Shown: in pieces, positions 26,090-35,387 of the stretch
Numbering within the stretch: the stretch's first letter is position 1
Layout of the letters: every line of letters begins with the position of its first letter
NCBI GenBank assembly: GCA_038116945.1
Contig: JAYOEY010000016.1
Span: 14,919-78,918 of the forward strand
DNA from: JAYOEY01 sp038116945
Lineage (GTDB): Bacteria > Pseudomonadota > Alphaproteobacteria > MPNO01 > UBA2964
Length of the DNA: 64,000 bases
Direction: 5' to 3'
Notes under the pieces: generated by a model
Databases searched by the model: none
Seen by the model: only the letters and a program-made list of their open reading frames with translations
What the model was told of the DNA's origin: nothing
Translations under genes and position numbers: made by a program

Positions 26090-28420
26090 TCAGTTTCGGT
26101 TGTTCCGGATCGCACGCCAGATGCGTTCCGGCGTCGCGGGCATTTCGATATGGCGCACGCCGAATTCCGACAGCGCATCGCAGATTGCATTGACGATGGC
26201 GGGCGGCGCGGCGGTTGCGCCGCCTTCGCCGCCACCCTTGACGCCGAGCGCGGTGGACGGCGCGGGCACCTCGTTGAAGGCGAGGCTGAATGACGGAACG
26301 CCATCGGCGCGCGGCATCGCGTAATCCATGAACGATCCCGCCAGAAGCTGCCCGCTGTCGCCATCGTATGTGCAGCTTTCCATCAGCGCCTGGCCGATTC
26401 CCTGCACCGCGCCGCCATGGGTCTGGCCGTCGACCACCAGCGGATTGATGACGGTTCCGGTATCGTCCACCCCGACATAGGCGACGATCTCGACCACGCC
26501 CGTCTCCGGATCGATCTCTATTTCAGCGGCATGGCATCCGTTGGGATAGGTCGGCAGCGGCGCCGCGATTTCGGCCACCGCGCGCAACGGCCCCCGCAGG
26601 TTTTCGGGAATTTCCTCTCCCGCCGCCTCGCGCGCGACATCGAACAGATGCACGGACCTGTCGGTTCCCTCGATCCGGAAACGGCCATCGCCGAAGCTGA
26701 TGTCCGCGCGCGACGCTTCCAGCAGATGGGCTGCAACACCCGCGCCCCGTTCGATAATCTCATCGACCGTCTGGCGGTAGAGATGTCCCGCGAGCTTCAT
26801 CGAGCGCGACGAATGCGAACCCGAACCCGCCGAGACGAAATCCGTATCGCCGGTCCTCAGCCGGACGCTTTCGTACGGCACCCCCAGCCATTCCGACACG
26901 ATCTGAGGATAGGTGGTTTCGTGGCTCTGGCCGCTCGACTGGGTCCCCATGACGAGGTCGACGATGCCACCCGGCAGGATTTCCATCTCCGCGCGTTCCT
27001 GCGGATAGCCGGTGGCGGTCTCGATATAGTTGGCGAGTCCGATGCCGCGCAGTTTTCCCCGGGCTTTCGCCGCCTGGCGTCTCTCGCCGGCGCCCGACCA
27101 GCCGATCATTTCCAGCGCCATATCCATCGATTTTTCGAACTTGCCGCTGTCATAGGTCACGTCGACGGCGTTGCGATAGGGAATGCGATCCTCGGCGATC
27201 AGGTTGCGGCGGCGCAGCTCGATCCGGTCGATACCGGTCTCGGCGGCGGCCACGTCCATCAGCCGTTCGATCAGGAACATCGCTTCCGGCCGCCCCGCGC
27301 CACGGTAGGACGCCGTCGCCGTTGTGTTGGTGAACACCGCCGACGAGACGATATGGGCGACAGGAATATCGTAGACCCCGTTATAGACGGTCGGTCCGCG
27401 CGCCAGCGGCACGTAGCTGATCGTATGGGTGCCGATATTGGCGGTGTTTTCATTGCGCATCGCAAGTATGCGACCGGTGGAATCGAGCGCGACCTCGACA
27501 GTCATGTGCAGATCGCGCCCGGCATAGTCGCTGAGGAACGCCTCCGAGCGCCCGCATACCCACTTGACCGGCCGCCCGGTCCGTTTCGCCGCCCACAGCA
27601 CCAGCGCGAATTCGGGATAGGTATGATTGCGGGTGCCGTACCCGCCCCCGACATCTCGGGTAATCACATGCATGTCGGCGGGCTCGACGCCCATGGTCTG
27701 CGCCAGCTCGTTACGGAAGCGGATAACCCCCTGGCCGCCCGCTTCGAGCAGGAATTTTCCGTCGCTGAACTCGCCCAGCGCCGCGCGCGGCTCCATGGGC
27801 ACGCCTGTGACGCGCTGGTTCCAGCTTTCGAATGAAACGGTCCTGTACGCGTTTTCGAAGATCAGGTCGGTGGCCTCGCGGCTGCCCTTCTCGTCCCGCA
27901 GGTTGAGATTGCCGGGAACCTCTTCCCACAAGAGAGGCGCGCCGTCGGCCAGCGCATCGGCAGGGTCGACAACCGCCGGAAGCGGCTTGCAGTCGATCGC
28001 GACCGCTTCGGCCGCTTCTTCGGCTGCTGCTGCCGTTTCGGCAACGACCATGGCGACGATCTCGCCCGCGCGGCGGACGCGGTCGACCGCTACCGGCCAG
28101 AGCGGCGTATAGAAAATCGCGGCTCCGTCGGCGTTCTTCAGCTCGACATCCTTGGGATTTCCCCAGGCCGGCATCGGCCCCAGCCCGTCCGCCCGCCAGT
28201 CAAGCCCGCCGAGCACCGCGACCACGCCAGGCATCGCCGTCGCCCGCGCGCCATCGATCCCGAACAGCTCGGTGTGCGCGTGCGGGCTCCGTACCATGAC
28301 GGCATGGAGCTGATCGGGACGGGAAATGTCGTCGCTGTAGCGGCCGTCGCCGGTCAGCAGGCGGCGGTCCTCCGCCCGGGGCAGCGGCGCGCCGATACCG
28401 GTTGCGCTGGATCCCGCCAT
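26090..28420 (-). CDS. Molybdopterin-binding large subunit of the xanthine dehydrogenase / CO dehydrogenase family
   Basis: A 776-residue protein starting at ATG 28420, four bases after the UbiD stop. The N-terminal GAPLPRAEDRRLLTGDGRYS is the family hallmark. Further in are the cofactor loops TRDVGGGYGTR, TASYRGAGRPEAMFL and GTQSSGQSHETTYPQIV, and near the C-terminus GVKGGGEGGATAAPPAIVNA holds the glutamate that acts as catalytic base. It should hydroxylate an aldehyde or aromatic/N-heterocyclic carbon with water as the oxygen source. The [2Fe-2S] and FAD subunits usually encoded next to it are absent from the window, which is odd. Confidence 0.92.
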   Translation of the reverse strand: MAGSSATGIGAPLPRAEDRRLLTGDGRYSDDISRPDQLHAVMVRSPHAHTELFGIDGARATAMPGVVAVLGGLDWRADGLGPMPAWGNPKDVELKNADGAAIFYTPLWPVAVDRVRRAGEIVAMVVAETAAAAEEAAEAVAIDCKPLPAVVDPADALADGAPLLWEEVPGNLNLRDEKGSREATDLIFENAYRTVSFESWNQRVTGVPMEPRAALGEFSDGKFLLEAGGQGVIRFRNELAQTMGVEPADMHVITRDVGGGYGTRNHTYPEFALVLWAAKRTGRPVKWVCGRSEAFLSDYAGRDLHMTVEVALDSTGRILAMRNENTANIGTHTISYVPLARGPTVYNGVYDIPVAHIVSSAVFTNTTATASYRGAGRPEAMFLIERLMDVAAAETGIDRIELRRRNLIAEDRIPYRNAVDVTYDSGKFEKSMDMALEMIGWSGAGERRQAAKARGKLRGIGLANYIETATGYPQERAEMEILPGGIVDLVMGTQSSGQSHETTYPQIVSEWLGVPYESVRLRTGDTDFVSAGSGSHSSRSMKLAGHLYRQTVDEIIERGAGVAAHLLEASRADISFGDGRFRIEGTDRSVHLFDVAREAAGEEIPENLRGPLRAVAEIAAPLPTYPNGCHAAEIEIDPETGVVEIVAYVGVDDTGTVINPLVVDGQTHGGAVQGIGQALMESCTYDGDSGQLLAGSFMDYAMPRADGVPSFSLAFNEVPAPSTALGVKGGGEGGATAAPPAIVNAICDALSEFGVRHIEMPATPERIWRAIRNNRN

Positions 28421-28424
28421 CCGA

Positions 28425-30077
28425 TCAGGACTCGTCGAACGGGCCGCCGGGAACGTCGCGGATCGAAGTGTTGGCCGCAACGTCCTTGCGTCGGTACTGC
28501 GCGCTGCGACGACCGTTTTCCAGATAGTTGCCTTCCGCCGCGCGCTTCGCCATCTCGTCCCACTCGTCGGTCCAGTCGCCGAGCGAATAGCCGTGCCACG
28601 GGCTTTCCGGCTGCAAGGGCGGCAGGCCGAGCCGTTCCCATAATTCCTTCGCGCCTTCCATGTATTCGCGCTTGGGCAGGGCGATGGGCGGCATGTCCGC
28701 CTTGAGGGTGGCATCGATCAGGCAAATCGATTCCTCGCCATTCGGCGTGCGCGGATCGCGCGGCCCGTAACGCACCTTGTGTTTCAGGATCTGAACGTCG
28801 AGCGCCGGGTTGGAACGGTAGGCCAGCGCCCAGAACACCGAATCCCCGTTCTCCGGGTCGATGTCGTCATTGATGGCGACGACATATTTGCCGATGGCCG
28901 CGGCCAGCGACGATGCGCCGTACAGCGCGCGCCAGACCTCGGTAGTCGGCGTGCTGCGATCCACCACGACGAACAGAACCTTGCGGAGGTTGGTGAGCTT
29001 CTCGTGCAGATAGACGCGTTTGACCCCCTTTATCCCGAGACTGTCGCGCAAATGCGACAGGTAGAGCGGCTCGTACGCCACCCGCTTTATCACCGAGGAT
29101 TCCGACGGGGTGAGCTGTGAGATGATCGAGGTATACACCGCGTCCTTGCGATGAGTGATCGCGGTGACCTCCATGATCGTGTTGTAGTCTTCCAGCGCGA
29201 CATGGCCATGGCTTTCCGCGAACGGCGCCTCCGGCTCCAGGTAGTCGGTGTCGATCAGCCCTTCGATCACCAGCTCGGATTCAGCCGGCACCATGATGTC
29301 GATGGTTTTGCACTTCACCTGCCGGATCGGCGCGCCGACGACACCGCCGGCCACAGCCATTTCCTCCAGCCCCACGGGAAGCTTCTGCGGCCCCATGAAG
29401 GCGACGGAGGGCGGGCAACCCACGACGATGGCGCAGGGCATCTTCTCGCCGCGCTTCTTCCACAGCTCCCAGTGCAGATGACCCTCCGCCCCGCCGGGCC
29501 GCGCCACCATGCGCACGGCGAGCCGGTCTGGAGCCTTCAGCCCGGCCCGGTAGGTCCCCATGTTCTGGGTGCCGGTCTCCGGGTTCTTCGTGGTAACGTT
29601 GGTCGCGGTCAGGTACGGCGCGGAATCGTATCCGGGCGTCGAGATCGGCACCGGCAGGGCATCGAGCCCCTTCCCGTCGCCGCGCAGATCGTCGCCGGTG
29701 ATGACCACCTCGTGACACGGCGCATCCTCGACCGTTACCGGCGGAATCGGGTTGGCGATCGCGTGGTTCCACCGCGCGCCGATTTCCTCGACCGGAACGC
29801 CCATGCCGATGGAATACATATGCTCGTTGGTCGACAGCGCGCTGACCACCACCGGCATGTCGTATTTGCGGCCTTTAGAATCCGTGACGTTGGTGAACTT
29901 GAACGCCTTACGGTCCGCCTCGGGAATGCCGCCGCGGAACTGCCAGCGCACCAGCGGGTGCAGTTCGGTATCCTTGTTGACCGGCGCGTCGATTACGGTC
30001 AGCAGCCCGGCGGCTTCCAGCGCCGCCAGATGATCGTGAAAATCCGGATAGTCGCGGCCCGCGGCATCGTTCGGCAT
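28425..30077 (-). CDS. UbiD family decarboxylase (prenylated-FMN type)
   Basis: A 550-residue protein, at the upper end of the family length. N-terminal DYPDFHDHLAALEAAGLL, the phosphate/FMN loop TGTQNMGTYR, and the active-site acid segment EPEAPFAESHGHVALEDYN identify it. It (de)carboxylates an aromatic or alpha,beta-unsaturated acid using prenylated FMN, which needs a UbiX partner not present here. It is first in an operon with a Mo-hydroxylase subunit and a crotonase, and divergent by 144 bp from an amidohydrolase. The substrate is unknown; a hydroxylated aromatic acid would fit the neighbours. Confidence 0.92.
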   Translation of the reverse strand: MPNDAAGRDYPDFHDHLAALEAAGLLTVIDAPVNKDTELHPLVRWQFRGGIPEADRKAFKFTNVTDSKGRKYDMPVVVSALSTNEHMYSIGMGVPVEEIGARWNHAIANPIPPVTVEDAPCHEVVITGDDLRGDGKGLDALPVPISTPGYDSAPYLTATNVTTKNPETGTQNMGTYRAGLKAPDRLAVRMVARPGGAEGHLHWELWKKRGEKMPCAIVVGCPPSVAFMGPQKLPVGLEEMAVAGGVVGAPIRQVKCKTIDIMVPAESELVIEGLIDTDYLEPEAPFAESHGHVALEDYNTIMEVTAITHRKDAVYTSIISQLTPSESSVIKRVAYEPLYLSHLRDSLGIKGVKRVYLHEKLTNLRKVLFVVVDRSTPTTEVWRALYGASSLAAAIGKYVVAINDDIDPENGDSVFWALAYRSNPALDVQILKHKVRYGPRDPRTPNGEESICLIDATLKADMPPIALPKREYMEGAKELWERLGLPPLQPESPWHGYSLGDWTDEWDEMAKRAAEGNYLENGRRSAQYRRKDVAANTSIRDVPGGPFDES

Positions 30078-30221
30078 GTATGGCTCCCTGTGTTTCGCGG
30101 GAATTTATAGCAGGCGCAACAGGCGGTACAGGGGCGGCGCTCCGGGATTATCGGCGGGCTTCGCAAATTCCCGTTCCCGGACTAAGATTTTCCCAAAGAA
30201 ACCCTATGGGAGGCCGGGAAG

Positions 30222-31673
30222 ATGACCGGACATCACGACAGTAAGCTCAAGGGCGCGGATATCCGCGAGAAGCTGAACCACCCGGTGGTGGACGCCGACG
30301 GACACATGATCGAGGCAAGCTTCGCGATCCTCGATTTCGTCAAGAAGGTCGGCGGCCCCGACATGGCGAAACGCTACGAGCGGCAGCTGATCCACGACAA
30401 CCAGACACGCGGACGGCGCGCGGTCTGGGTCGGGCTGTCGGGCGAAATGACCATCGACCGGGCCACCGCCATGCTGCCGAAGCTCTATTACGAGCGTCTC
30501 GACGAGGCCGGCATCGATTTCGGCGTTGTCTACGGCACCTACGCGCTGACCGTGATGCGCGAGGGCGACGACGAGATGCGCCCCGTGATCTACCGCGCCA
30601 TGAACATGCTCTATGCAGACATGTTCAAGGGGCTGGAAGACCGCCTGACGCCGGTCGCCCTGATCCCGATGCACGATCCGGACGAGGCGGTCGCGGAACT
30701 CGAGTTCGTGGTCAACGAGCTTGGCCTCAAGGCCATCGTGATGAACACGCAGATTCACCTGCCGCATCCCGACGTGGTGCGCGAAGCGCCCCATCTCGCG
30801 CAGTATTCGACGGCCCCGATTTCACCCGCCATCGATGTCGGCGACAGGTACGACAAGGTATGGGCCAAATGCGTCGAACTCGGCGTCGCTCCCTCGTGCC
30901 ATAACTCGTCGCGCGGACGCGGATCGCTCAACCATTCGCCGACCAACTACGTGCACAATTCGCTCGGCAGCTTCGCCAAAGGCTCGGAGTTCTTTTGCCG
31001 TTCGCTGTTCATGGGCGGCGTGCCGAAACGGTTCCCGACGCTCAGATACGCTTTCCTAGAGGGCGGACCGGGCTGGGCCGCGGCGCTGTATAATTCTCTG
31101 TTCGAATATTTCGAAAAACGCAATCTCGACGCGCTCAGGCGCAATCTCGATCCGTCGACGCTCAATATCGACCTGTTGGTCGAGATGTTCGACAAGTACG
31201 GCAATGAGTATTTGACGCCCGAACGCATCCGCGAGGCGCCCCACCAGCCGTCGGCCGCCCAGCTCTTCGTCCCCGCCGAAGAAGTCAACGACTTCCGGGA
31301 TATCGGCATCACGAAAGGCGAGGACATTCGCGACATCTTCCAGCGAAATTTCTATTTCGGCTGCGAGGCGGACGACAGCCTGAACGCCGTCGCGTTCGAC
31401 CCCAAAATCAACCATTACGGGCTCAAGCTGAACGCCTTCCTCGGGTCCGATATCGGCCACTGGGACGTGCCGGACATGTCGAAAGTGATGGTCGAGGCCT
31501 ACGAGATGGTCGAGGACGAATTCATGGACGACGACGATTTCCGCGAGTTCGTGTTCGGCAATGTGGTTTCCATGCACGCCGGCATGAACCCTGACTTCTT
31601 CAAGGGCACGGTTGTGGAAAACGACGTCGCTAAATATATGGGCGAAAAGGCAGGCGCGGCCGCGGCGGAGTAG
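30222..31673 (+). CDS. Amidohydrolase-2 family metal-dependent hydrolase/decarboxylase
   Basis: A 483-residue protein starting at ATG 30222, with GGGAGG 13 bases before it. The N-terminal VVDADGHMIE replaces the family D-x-H metal pair, HNSSRGRGS supplies a mid-barrel His, EGGPGW follows, and AFLGSDIGHWDVPDM carries the late conserved Asp. The fold covers ACMSD and gamma-resorcylate decarboxylases and true hydrolases. The C-terminus is about 100 residues longer than small ACMSD relatives. Location opposite UbiD suggests non-oxidative decarboxylation or hydrolysis in the same pathway. Confidence 0.87.
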   Translation: MTGHHDSKLKGADIREKLNHPVVDADGHMIEASFAILDFVKKVGGPDMAKRYERQLIHDNQTRGRRAVWVGLSGEMTIDRATAMLPKLYYERLDEAGIDFGVVYGTYALTVMREGDDEMRPVIYRAMNMLYADMFKGLEDRLTPVALIPMHDPDEAVAELEFVVNELGLKAIVMNTQIHLPHPDVVREAPHLAQYSTAPISPAIDVGDRYDKVWAKCVELGVAPSCHNSSRGRGSLNHSPTNYVHNSLGSFAKGSEFFCRSLFMGGVPKRFPTLRYAFLEGGPGWAAALYNSLFEYFEKRNLDALRRNLDPSTLNIDLLVEMFDKYGNEYLTPERIREAPHQPSAAQLFVPAEEVNDFRDIGITKGEDIRDIFQRNFYFGCEADDSLNAVAFDPKINHYGLKLNAFLGSDIGHWDVPDMSKVMVEAYEMVEDEFMDDDDFREFVFGNVVSMHAGMNPDFFKGTVVENDVAKYMGEKAGAAAAE

Positions 31674-32174
31674 CTATACGGCTTCCTCGATCAGCCCTTC
31701 CTTCTCCAGCAGCGGGATCACCCCGCCGGCTTCCATGGTGGCCAGCAGCGACGGCGGCACCGGCGCCGCCTGAAGCGTTTTTCCGGTGCGCTGGTTGCGC
31801 ACGGTGAAATCGTCGAACGAGATCGCAGCCAGGTCGCCCTCCTCGAACGCCGCCGAAACGCCCGGGCATTCAAGCGCCCGGAATCCCCAGTTGACGCAAT
31901 TGCGGAAAAACAGCCCGTTGATCGAGTCGGCGACCAGACAGGCGAGCTTCAGATTGCGCAGGGAGCGTGCCGCCGGGCGGCTAGAGCCCATACCGAAGTT
32001 CTGCCCGCCGACAATGATGTCGCCGGGCGCGATCTCGTGTATCCAGCCGGGCCGGTTGGCCTCGAACACGCAGGCCATCTGTTCCTCTTCGGTGAACCAT
32101 TGCGCACGACCGGGCAGGATCAGGTCGGTGTTGATGTTGTCGCCGAATTTCCATGTTTTGCCGCTGAGGATCAC
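31674..32174 (-). CDS. Aconitase-family hydro-lyase small subunit (LeuD-like)
   Basis: A 166-residue swivel-domain protein. The start is GTG 32174, which overlaps the large-subunit TGA in a GTGA junction, so translation is coupled. It has KFGDNINTDLILPG, and NFGMGSSRPAARSL in place of the canonical G-x-G-S-S-R-E-H-A, then LFFRNCVNWGFRALEC. The R-P-A-A variant sets it apart from true isopropylmalate isomerases and fits dehydratases of other substrates such as dimethylmalate or citramalate. With the large subunit it forms a [4Fe-4S] hydro-lyase. Confidence 0.85.
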   Translation of the reverse strand: MILSGKTWKFGDNINTDLILPGRAQWFTEEEQMACVFEANRPGWIHEIAPGDIIVGGQNFGMGSSRPAARSLRNLKLACLVADSINGLFFRNCVNWGFRALECPGVSAAFEEGDLAAISFDDFTVRNQRTGKTLQAAPVPPSLLATMEAGGVIPLLEKEGLIEEAV

Positions 32175-33454
32175 GATGCTGCTCCCCCCGGAGTCCGGGC
32201 CAGCACCTCGCGCGGATCGGCAATCGCGCCTTCCACCGCCGATGCCGCAACGGTCGCGGGCGACGCCATGTAGATCCGCGCTTCGGCCGAGCCCATCCGT
32301 CCCTTGAAATTGCGGGTGCTGGCCGTGATGCAGGTCTCCCCCGGCGCAAGAATGCCGAGATTCCCGCCACCGCACGCGCCGCAGGTGGAATTCGTCACCA
32401 CCGCGCCGGCATCCATCAGCGTTTCGATATGACCCGCCCTGAGCGCGTCGCGATAGATGTTCTGCGACCCGGGCGTCACGATCAGGCGAACGCTGTCGGC
32501 CACCCGCCTGCCCTTCAGCACCTTCGCCGCGACGGCCAGGTCGTCGAGCGTTCCGTTGGCGCAGGAACCGATAAAGGCCTGGTCGATTCTCGTTCCCGCG
32601 ACCGCGCCGACCGGCTTCGAATTGTTCAGCACGGAATCGGGCAGCGCCACCTGGGGCTCGATGGCGTAAAGATCGACGGTCCGCACGTCCGCATAGGATG
32701 CATCCGCATCGGGATATTGCGGCTCGAACTCCAGCCCCGGATTACGCTCCCTTACATAGTCCAGCATGACGTCGTCGGGCTCGAAGGTCGCAAACTCGGC
32801 CGACAGTTCCGCCGACATGGTCGACAGCGTCCGCCGCGCATTGATCGACAGAGTCGCCAGCGCCGGCCCGCCATATTCGACATTCATGGTCGCGTGATCG
32901 CCGTACGTATCGGCGATATGCAGAAACACGTCCTTGGTCGACACGTCGTCCTGCAGTTCGCCTTCAAGCTCGTAGCGCACCGTCCCGCCCACCCGGAACC
33001 AGGTCTCGCCCTTGGCGGCCGCGTACAGCATGTCGGGCGAGCCCGTACCCCGTGCCGCGCAGTTGAAGACACCCGCCGAGCAGGTATGAGAGTCGCCGCA
33101 CACCAGCACTTCGCCCGGTATGGCATAGCCGTGATCGGCCACCAGCACGTGACAGATGCCCTGGTTCGGTCCGACATCGTGAAACCGTTTTATGCCGAAC
33201 TGCCGGACGAAGTCGCGCCCGGTCTGGTGGGCTGTTGCGGTGATGACGTCCTTGGCCGGCACCCGGTGATCGAACACAACGACGATGCGGTCGGGATCGA
33301 ACACCTTCGTCAGCCTGCGCCAGTTGGACGGAATCAGATTGTTGTCGTAGAGCACCGCGCAACCGACCCTGACCACGGCCAGATCGCCGGGCCGCATGCG
33401 GTCGACCCCCGCGTTGCGGGCAAGGATTTTCTCGATGGCTGTCATGCCCGGCAT
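32171..33454 (-). CDS. Aconitase-family hydro-lyase large subunit (LeuC-like)
   Basis: A 427-residue protein from ATG 33454 (MPGMTAIEKIL), preceded by GGGGAG seven bases upstream; a nearer ATG at 33445 has no such site. CGDSHTCSAGVFNC, FIGSCANG and STCGACGGGNLG provide the three [4Fe-4S] ligands. It acts with the LeuD-like subunit to dehydrate and rehydrate a branched hydroxy-dicarboxylate. No leuB or leuA is nearby. The isocitrate-lyase-family gene and TTT transporter just beyond hint at an unusual substituted malate, inferred only. Confidence 0.88.
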   Translation of the reverse strand: MPGMTAIEKILARNAGVDRMRPGDLAVVRVGCAVLYDNNLIPSNWRRLTKVFDPDRIVVVFDHRVPAKDVITATAHQTGRDFVRQFGIKRFHDVGPNQGICHVLVADHGYAIPGEVLVCGDSHTCSAGVFNCAARGTGSPDMLYAAAKGETWFRVGGTVRYELEGELQDDVSTKDVFLHIADTYGDHATMNVEYGGPALATLSINARRTLSTMSAELSAEFATFEPDDVMLDYVRERNPGLEFEPQYPDADASYADVRTVDLYAIEPQVALPDSVLNNSKPVGAVAGTRIDQAFIGSCANGTLDDLAVAAKVLKGRRVADSVRLIVTPGSQNIYRDALRAGHIETLMDAGAVVTNSTCGACGGGNLGILAPGETCITASTRNFKGRMGSAEARIYMASPATVAASAVEGAIADPREVLARTPGGAAS

Positions 33455-33568
33455 GGGCGTTCTCCCCGCAAGGACGGCAACAGTCCGCTGTCCTGTCGGA
33501 AACATAGTACGTTTGCGCCGTGTCGGGTGCTAGGCTCCCGCATCAGCCTCCCGCAAGTTCGTCCGCGC

Positions 33569-34465
33569 ATGATCCGACCAGTCTGCATCGCTTCTTCCCT
33601 CGCAATTCTGGCATCGCTCGCCCTTCCCGGCGACTGGAATGCCGCATCGACCCTGCAGGCGGCCGAACCGGTTGTCAGGTCGTTTGAAGTCGAGGACGTG
33701 GAACGGATCCGGGCCGTCCGGGCGCACATCTATATCCCGGACGGAACGGGAGCCAGCGCGCGCATTCTGGTCGTCATGCATGGCATCACCCGGACGGCGC
33801 AGCGTTATCTCGAGGTCTGGAGGCCGGTTGCCGACAGATATGGTGTGGTGCTGGTCGCGCCCGAGTTTTCCAGGCAGGACTGGCCGTCCGCCCGGCACTA
33901 CAACCGGGGCAACATCTTCACGAAGGGTCGAAGCTCCGCAAAACCACGCGCCCTTTGGAGCTTCACGGCGATGGAGAAGGCAGTCGAGCTGACTGCGGGA
34001 GTCGCCGGGCTGAACGGCGACAGTTTTTTTCTCTACGGCCATTCCGCCGGCGCGCAGTTCGTGCATCGCTATGTCATGCTGACCGGAGGCAAGCGCCTGA
34101 TCGGCGCAGTCGCGGCGAACGCCGGCTATTATCTCTGGCCGGATGAGAACCAGAATTTTCCGTACGGGATCCGCCAGTTAAAAGACCATGACTGGGACTG
34201 GCATGCCGTATTCCGGACGAAGCTGACCCTCCTTATCGGCGGGAATGACAATAATCCGAATGCAAGACACCTGCCGAAACGCAAAGGCGCGATGAAACAG
34301 GGCGAACACAGGCTGGCGCGCGCCTTCAACTTCCATGGTGCAGCGCGCGCATTCGCAAGATCGTCCGGCTACGATTTTCAATGGCGTCTGGAGGAAGTTC
34401 CCGGCGTGGGCCACAGCAACCGGGGCATGAGGGACGCGGCGGCCCGGATACTGTTCGGGCGATAG
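33569..34465 (+). CDS. Secreted alpha/beta hydrolase (esterase/depolymerase type)
   Basis: A 298-residue protein. The open frame extends far upstream, but that part is antisense to the large hydro-lyase subunit. MIRPVCIASSLAILASLALP (ATG 33569) is a good signal peptide. It has the HGITRTAQRY oxyanion segment, nucleophile elbow YGHSAGAQF, acid loop LIGGNDNNPNARH and His in VPGVGHSNRGM. The profile resembles extracellular polyester (PHB-like) or feruloyl esterases. It is exported by Sec and convergent with the isocitrate-lyase-family gene (6 bp gap), so it may act on a polymer outside the cell. Confidence 0.83.
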   Translation: MIRPVCIASSLAILASLALPGDWNAASTLQAAEPVVRSFEVEDVERIRAVRAHIYIPDGTGASARILVVMHGITRTAQRYLEVWRPVADRYGVVLVAPEFSRQDWPSARHYNRGNIFTKGRSSAKPRALWSFTAMEKAVELTAGVAGLNGDSFFLYGHSAGAQFVHRYVMLTGGKRLIGAVAANAGYYLWPDENQNFPYGIRQLKDHDWDWHAVFRTKLTLLIGGNDNNPNARHLPKRKGAMKQGEHRLARAFNFHGAARAFARSSGYDFQWRLEEVPGVGHSNRGMRDAAARILFGR

Positions 34466-34471
34466 TCCGGT

Positions 34472-35341
34472 TCAGCCTTTGTCTTCGCCGTTATACTCCG
34501 CCTCGATGCGCTTGAGTTCCTCTGTACCCTGCTGGGTATAGAACGGCCGCATCTCGTCGATATTCGGCAGGCCGTTGAGGCAATCGGCGAAGGTGCCTTT
34601 GGTCGTCAGGGACTGCAGCACCGCCATCTGGGCGCACAGCGCCGCGATCTCGAGCGCCGTCGGGACGAGCGCCAGCGCGGCCCCGGCATCCTGGAATTCC
34701 TGAAGGGTCATGTCCGCCTGAAGTACGCCGATACAGGGCGTCCCGACGGCATCGACCAGTTCGCGGATCTTTTCCGGATCGTGTGCGGCGATCCAGCCGC
34801 AATCGGCGCCGGCGTCTCGGCAGGCCACGAGCCGTTCGAGCTTTTCGTCCCAGTCGTCGATATCGCAGCGCGAAATGATCAGCAGGTTCTCGTCTTCGCG
34901 CGTGTCCACTGCAGCGCGGATTTTATCGACCATCTCGGCGCGACTGACGAAACTGCCGCCGAATCCGATATGGGTCGGACGTTTGGGCGTGAGCTGGTCC
35001 TCGATATGGATCGCCGCCGCACCGGCCCGCTCGTACGCCTTCACCATCCTCACGACATTGGCCGGTCCGCCGAAACCGGTGTCGGCATCAGCGATGACAG
35101 GGATGCCGATCCCGTCATTCAGGGAACGGATGCGGTCGCACATTTCCGTCATCGTGAGAAAACCGGCATCCGCGTATCCGGCTGTCCTGTGCATGGTGCT
35201 GCCGGAACCGTGTATCGCGGCAATCCCCATCCGTTCGACCAGACGCGCGGTCGAAACATCGGCGCAGGCGGGCGCCAGTGCGACCTCGGGCGCCGTCAGC
35301 GCCGCCTTGAGGCGTATCCGTTTCTCGCGATCATCAAGCAT
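34472..35341 (-). CDS. Isocitrate lyase / PEP-mutase superfamily protein without the usual active-site Cys
   Basis: A 289-residue TIM-barrel protein. VIADADTGFGG (84-92) gives the Mg ligands, HIEDQL (112-117) is canonical, and the lid loop reads PKRPTHIG (119-126) where methylisocitrate, dimethylmalate and isocitrate lyases have PKRCGH. P122 therefore replaces the catalytic Cys. The superfamily cleaves C-C bonds of hydroxy-dicarboxylates or P-C bonds, or hydrolyses oxaloacetate. Loss of the Cys suggests a different chemistry or a hydrolase/decarboxylase. It ends about 47 bp before the TTT transporter genes on the same strand. Confidence 0.88.
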   Translation of the reverse strand: MLDDREKRIRLKAALTAPEVALAPACADVSTARLVERMGIAAIHGSGSTMHRTAGYADAGFLTMTEMCDRIRSLNDGIGIPVIADADTGFGGPANVVRMVKAYERAGAAAIHIEDQLTPKRPTHIGFGGSFVSRAEMVDKIRAAVDTREDENLLIISRCDIDDWDEKLERLVACRDAGADCGWIAAHDPEKIRELVDAVGTPCIGVLQADMTLQEFQDAGAALALVPTALEIAALCAQMAVLQSLTTKGTFADCLNGLPNIDEMRPFYTQQGTEELKRIEAEYNGEDKG

Positions 35342-35387
35342 GAGCGCTCCCCCCGTATAGAAACCCGCCCGTCAGCCGCGCGCGGGA

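Noticed and set aside
26417..27835. 472-codon plus-strand open frame
   Set aside because: Antisense to the Mo-hydroxylase subunit.
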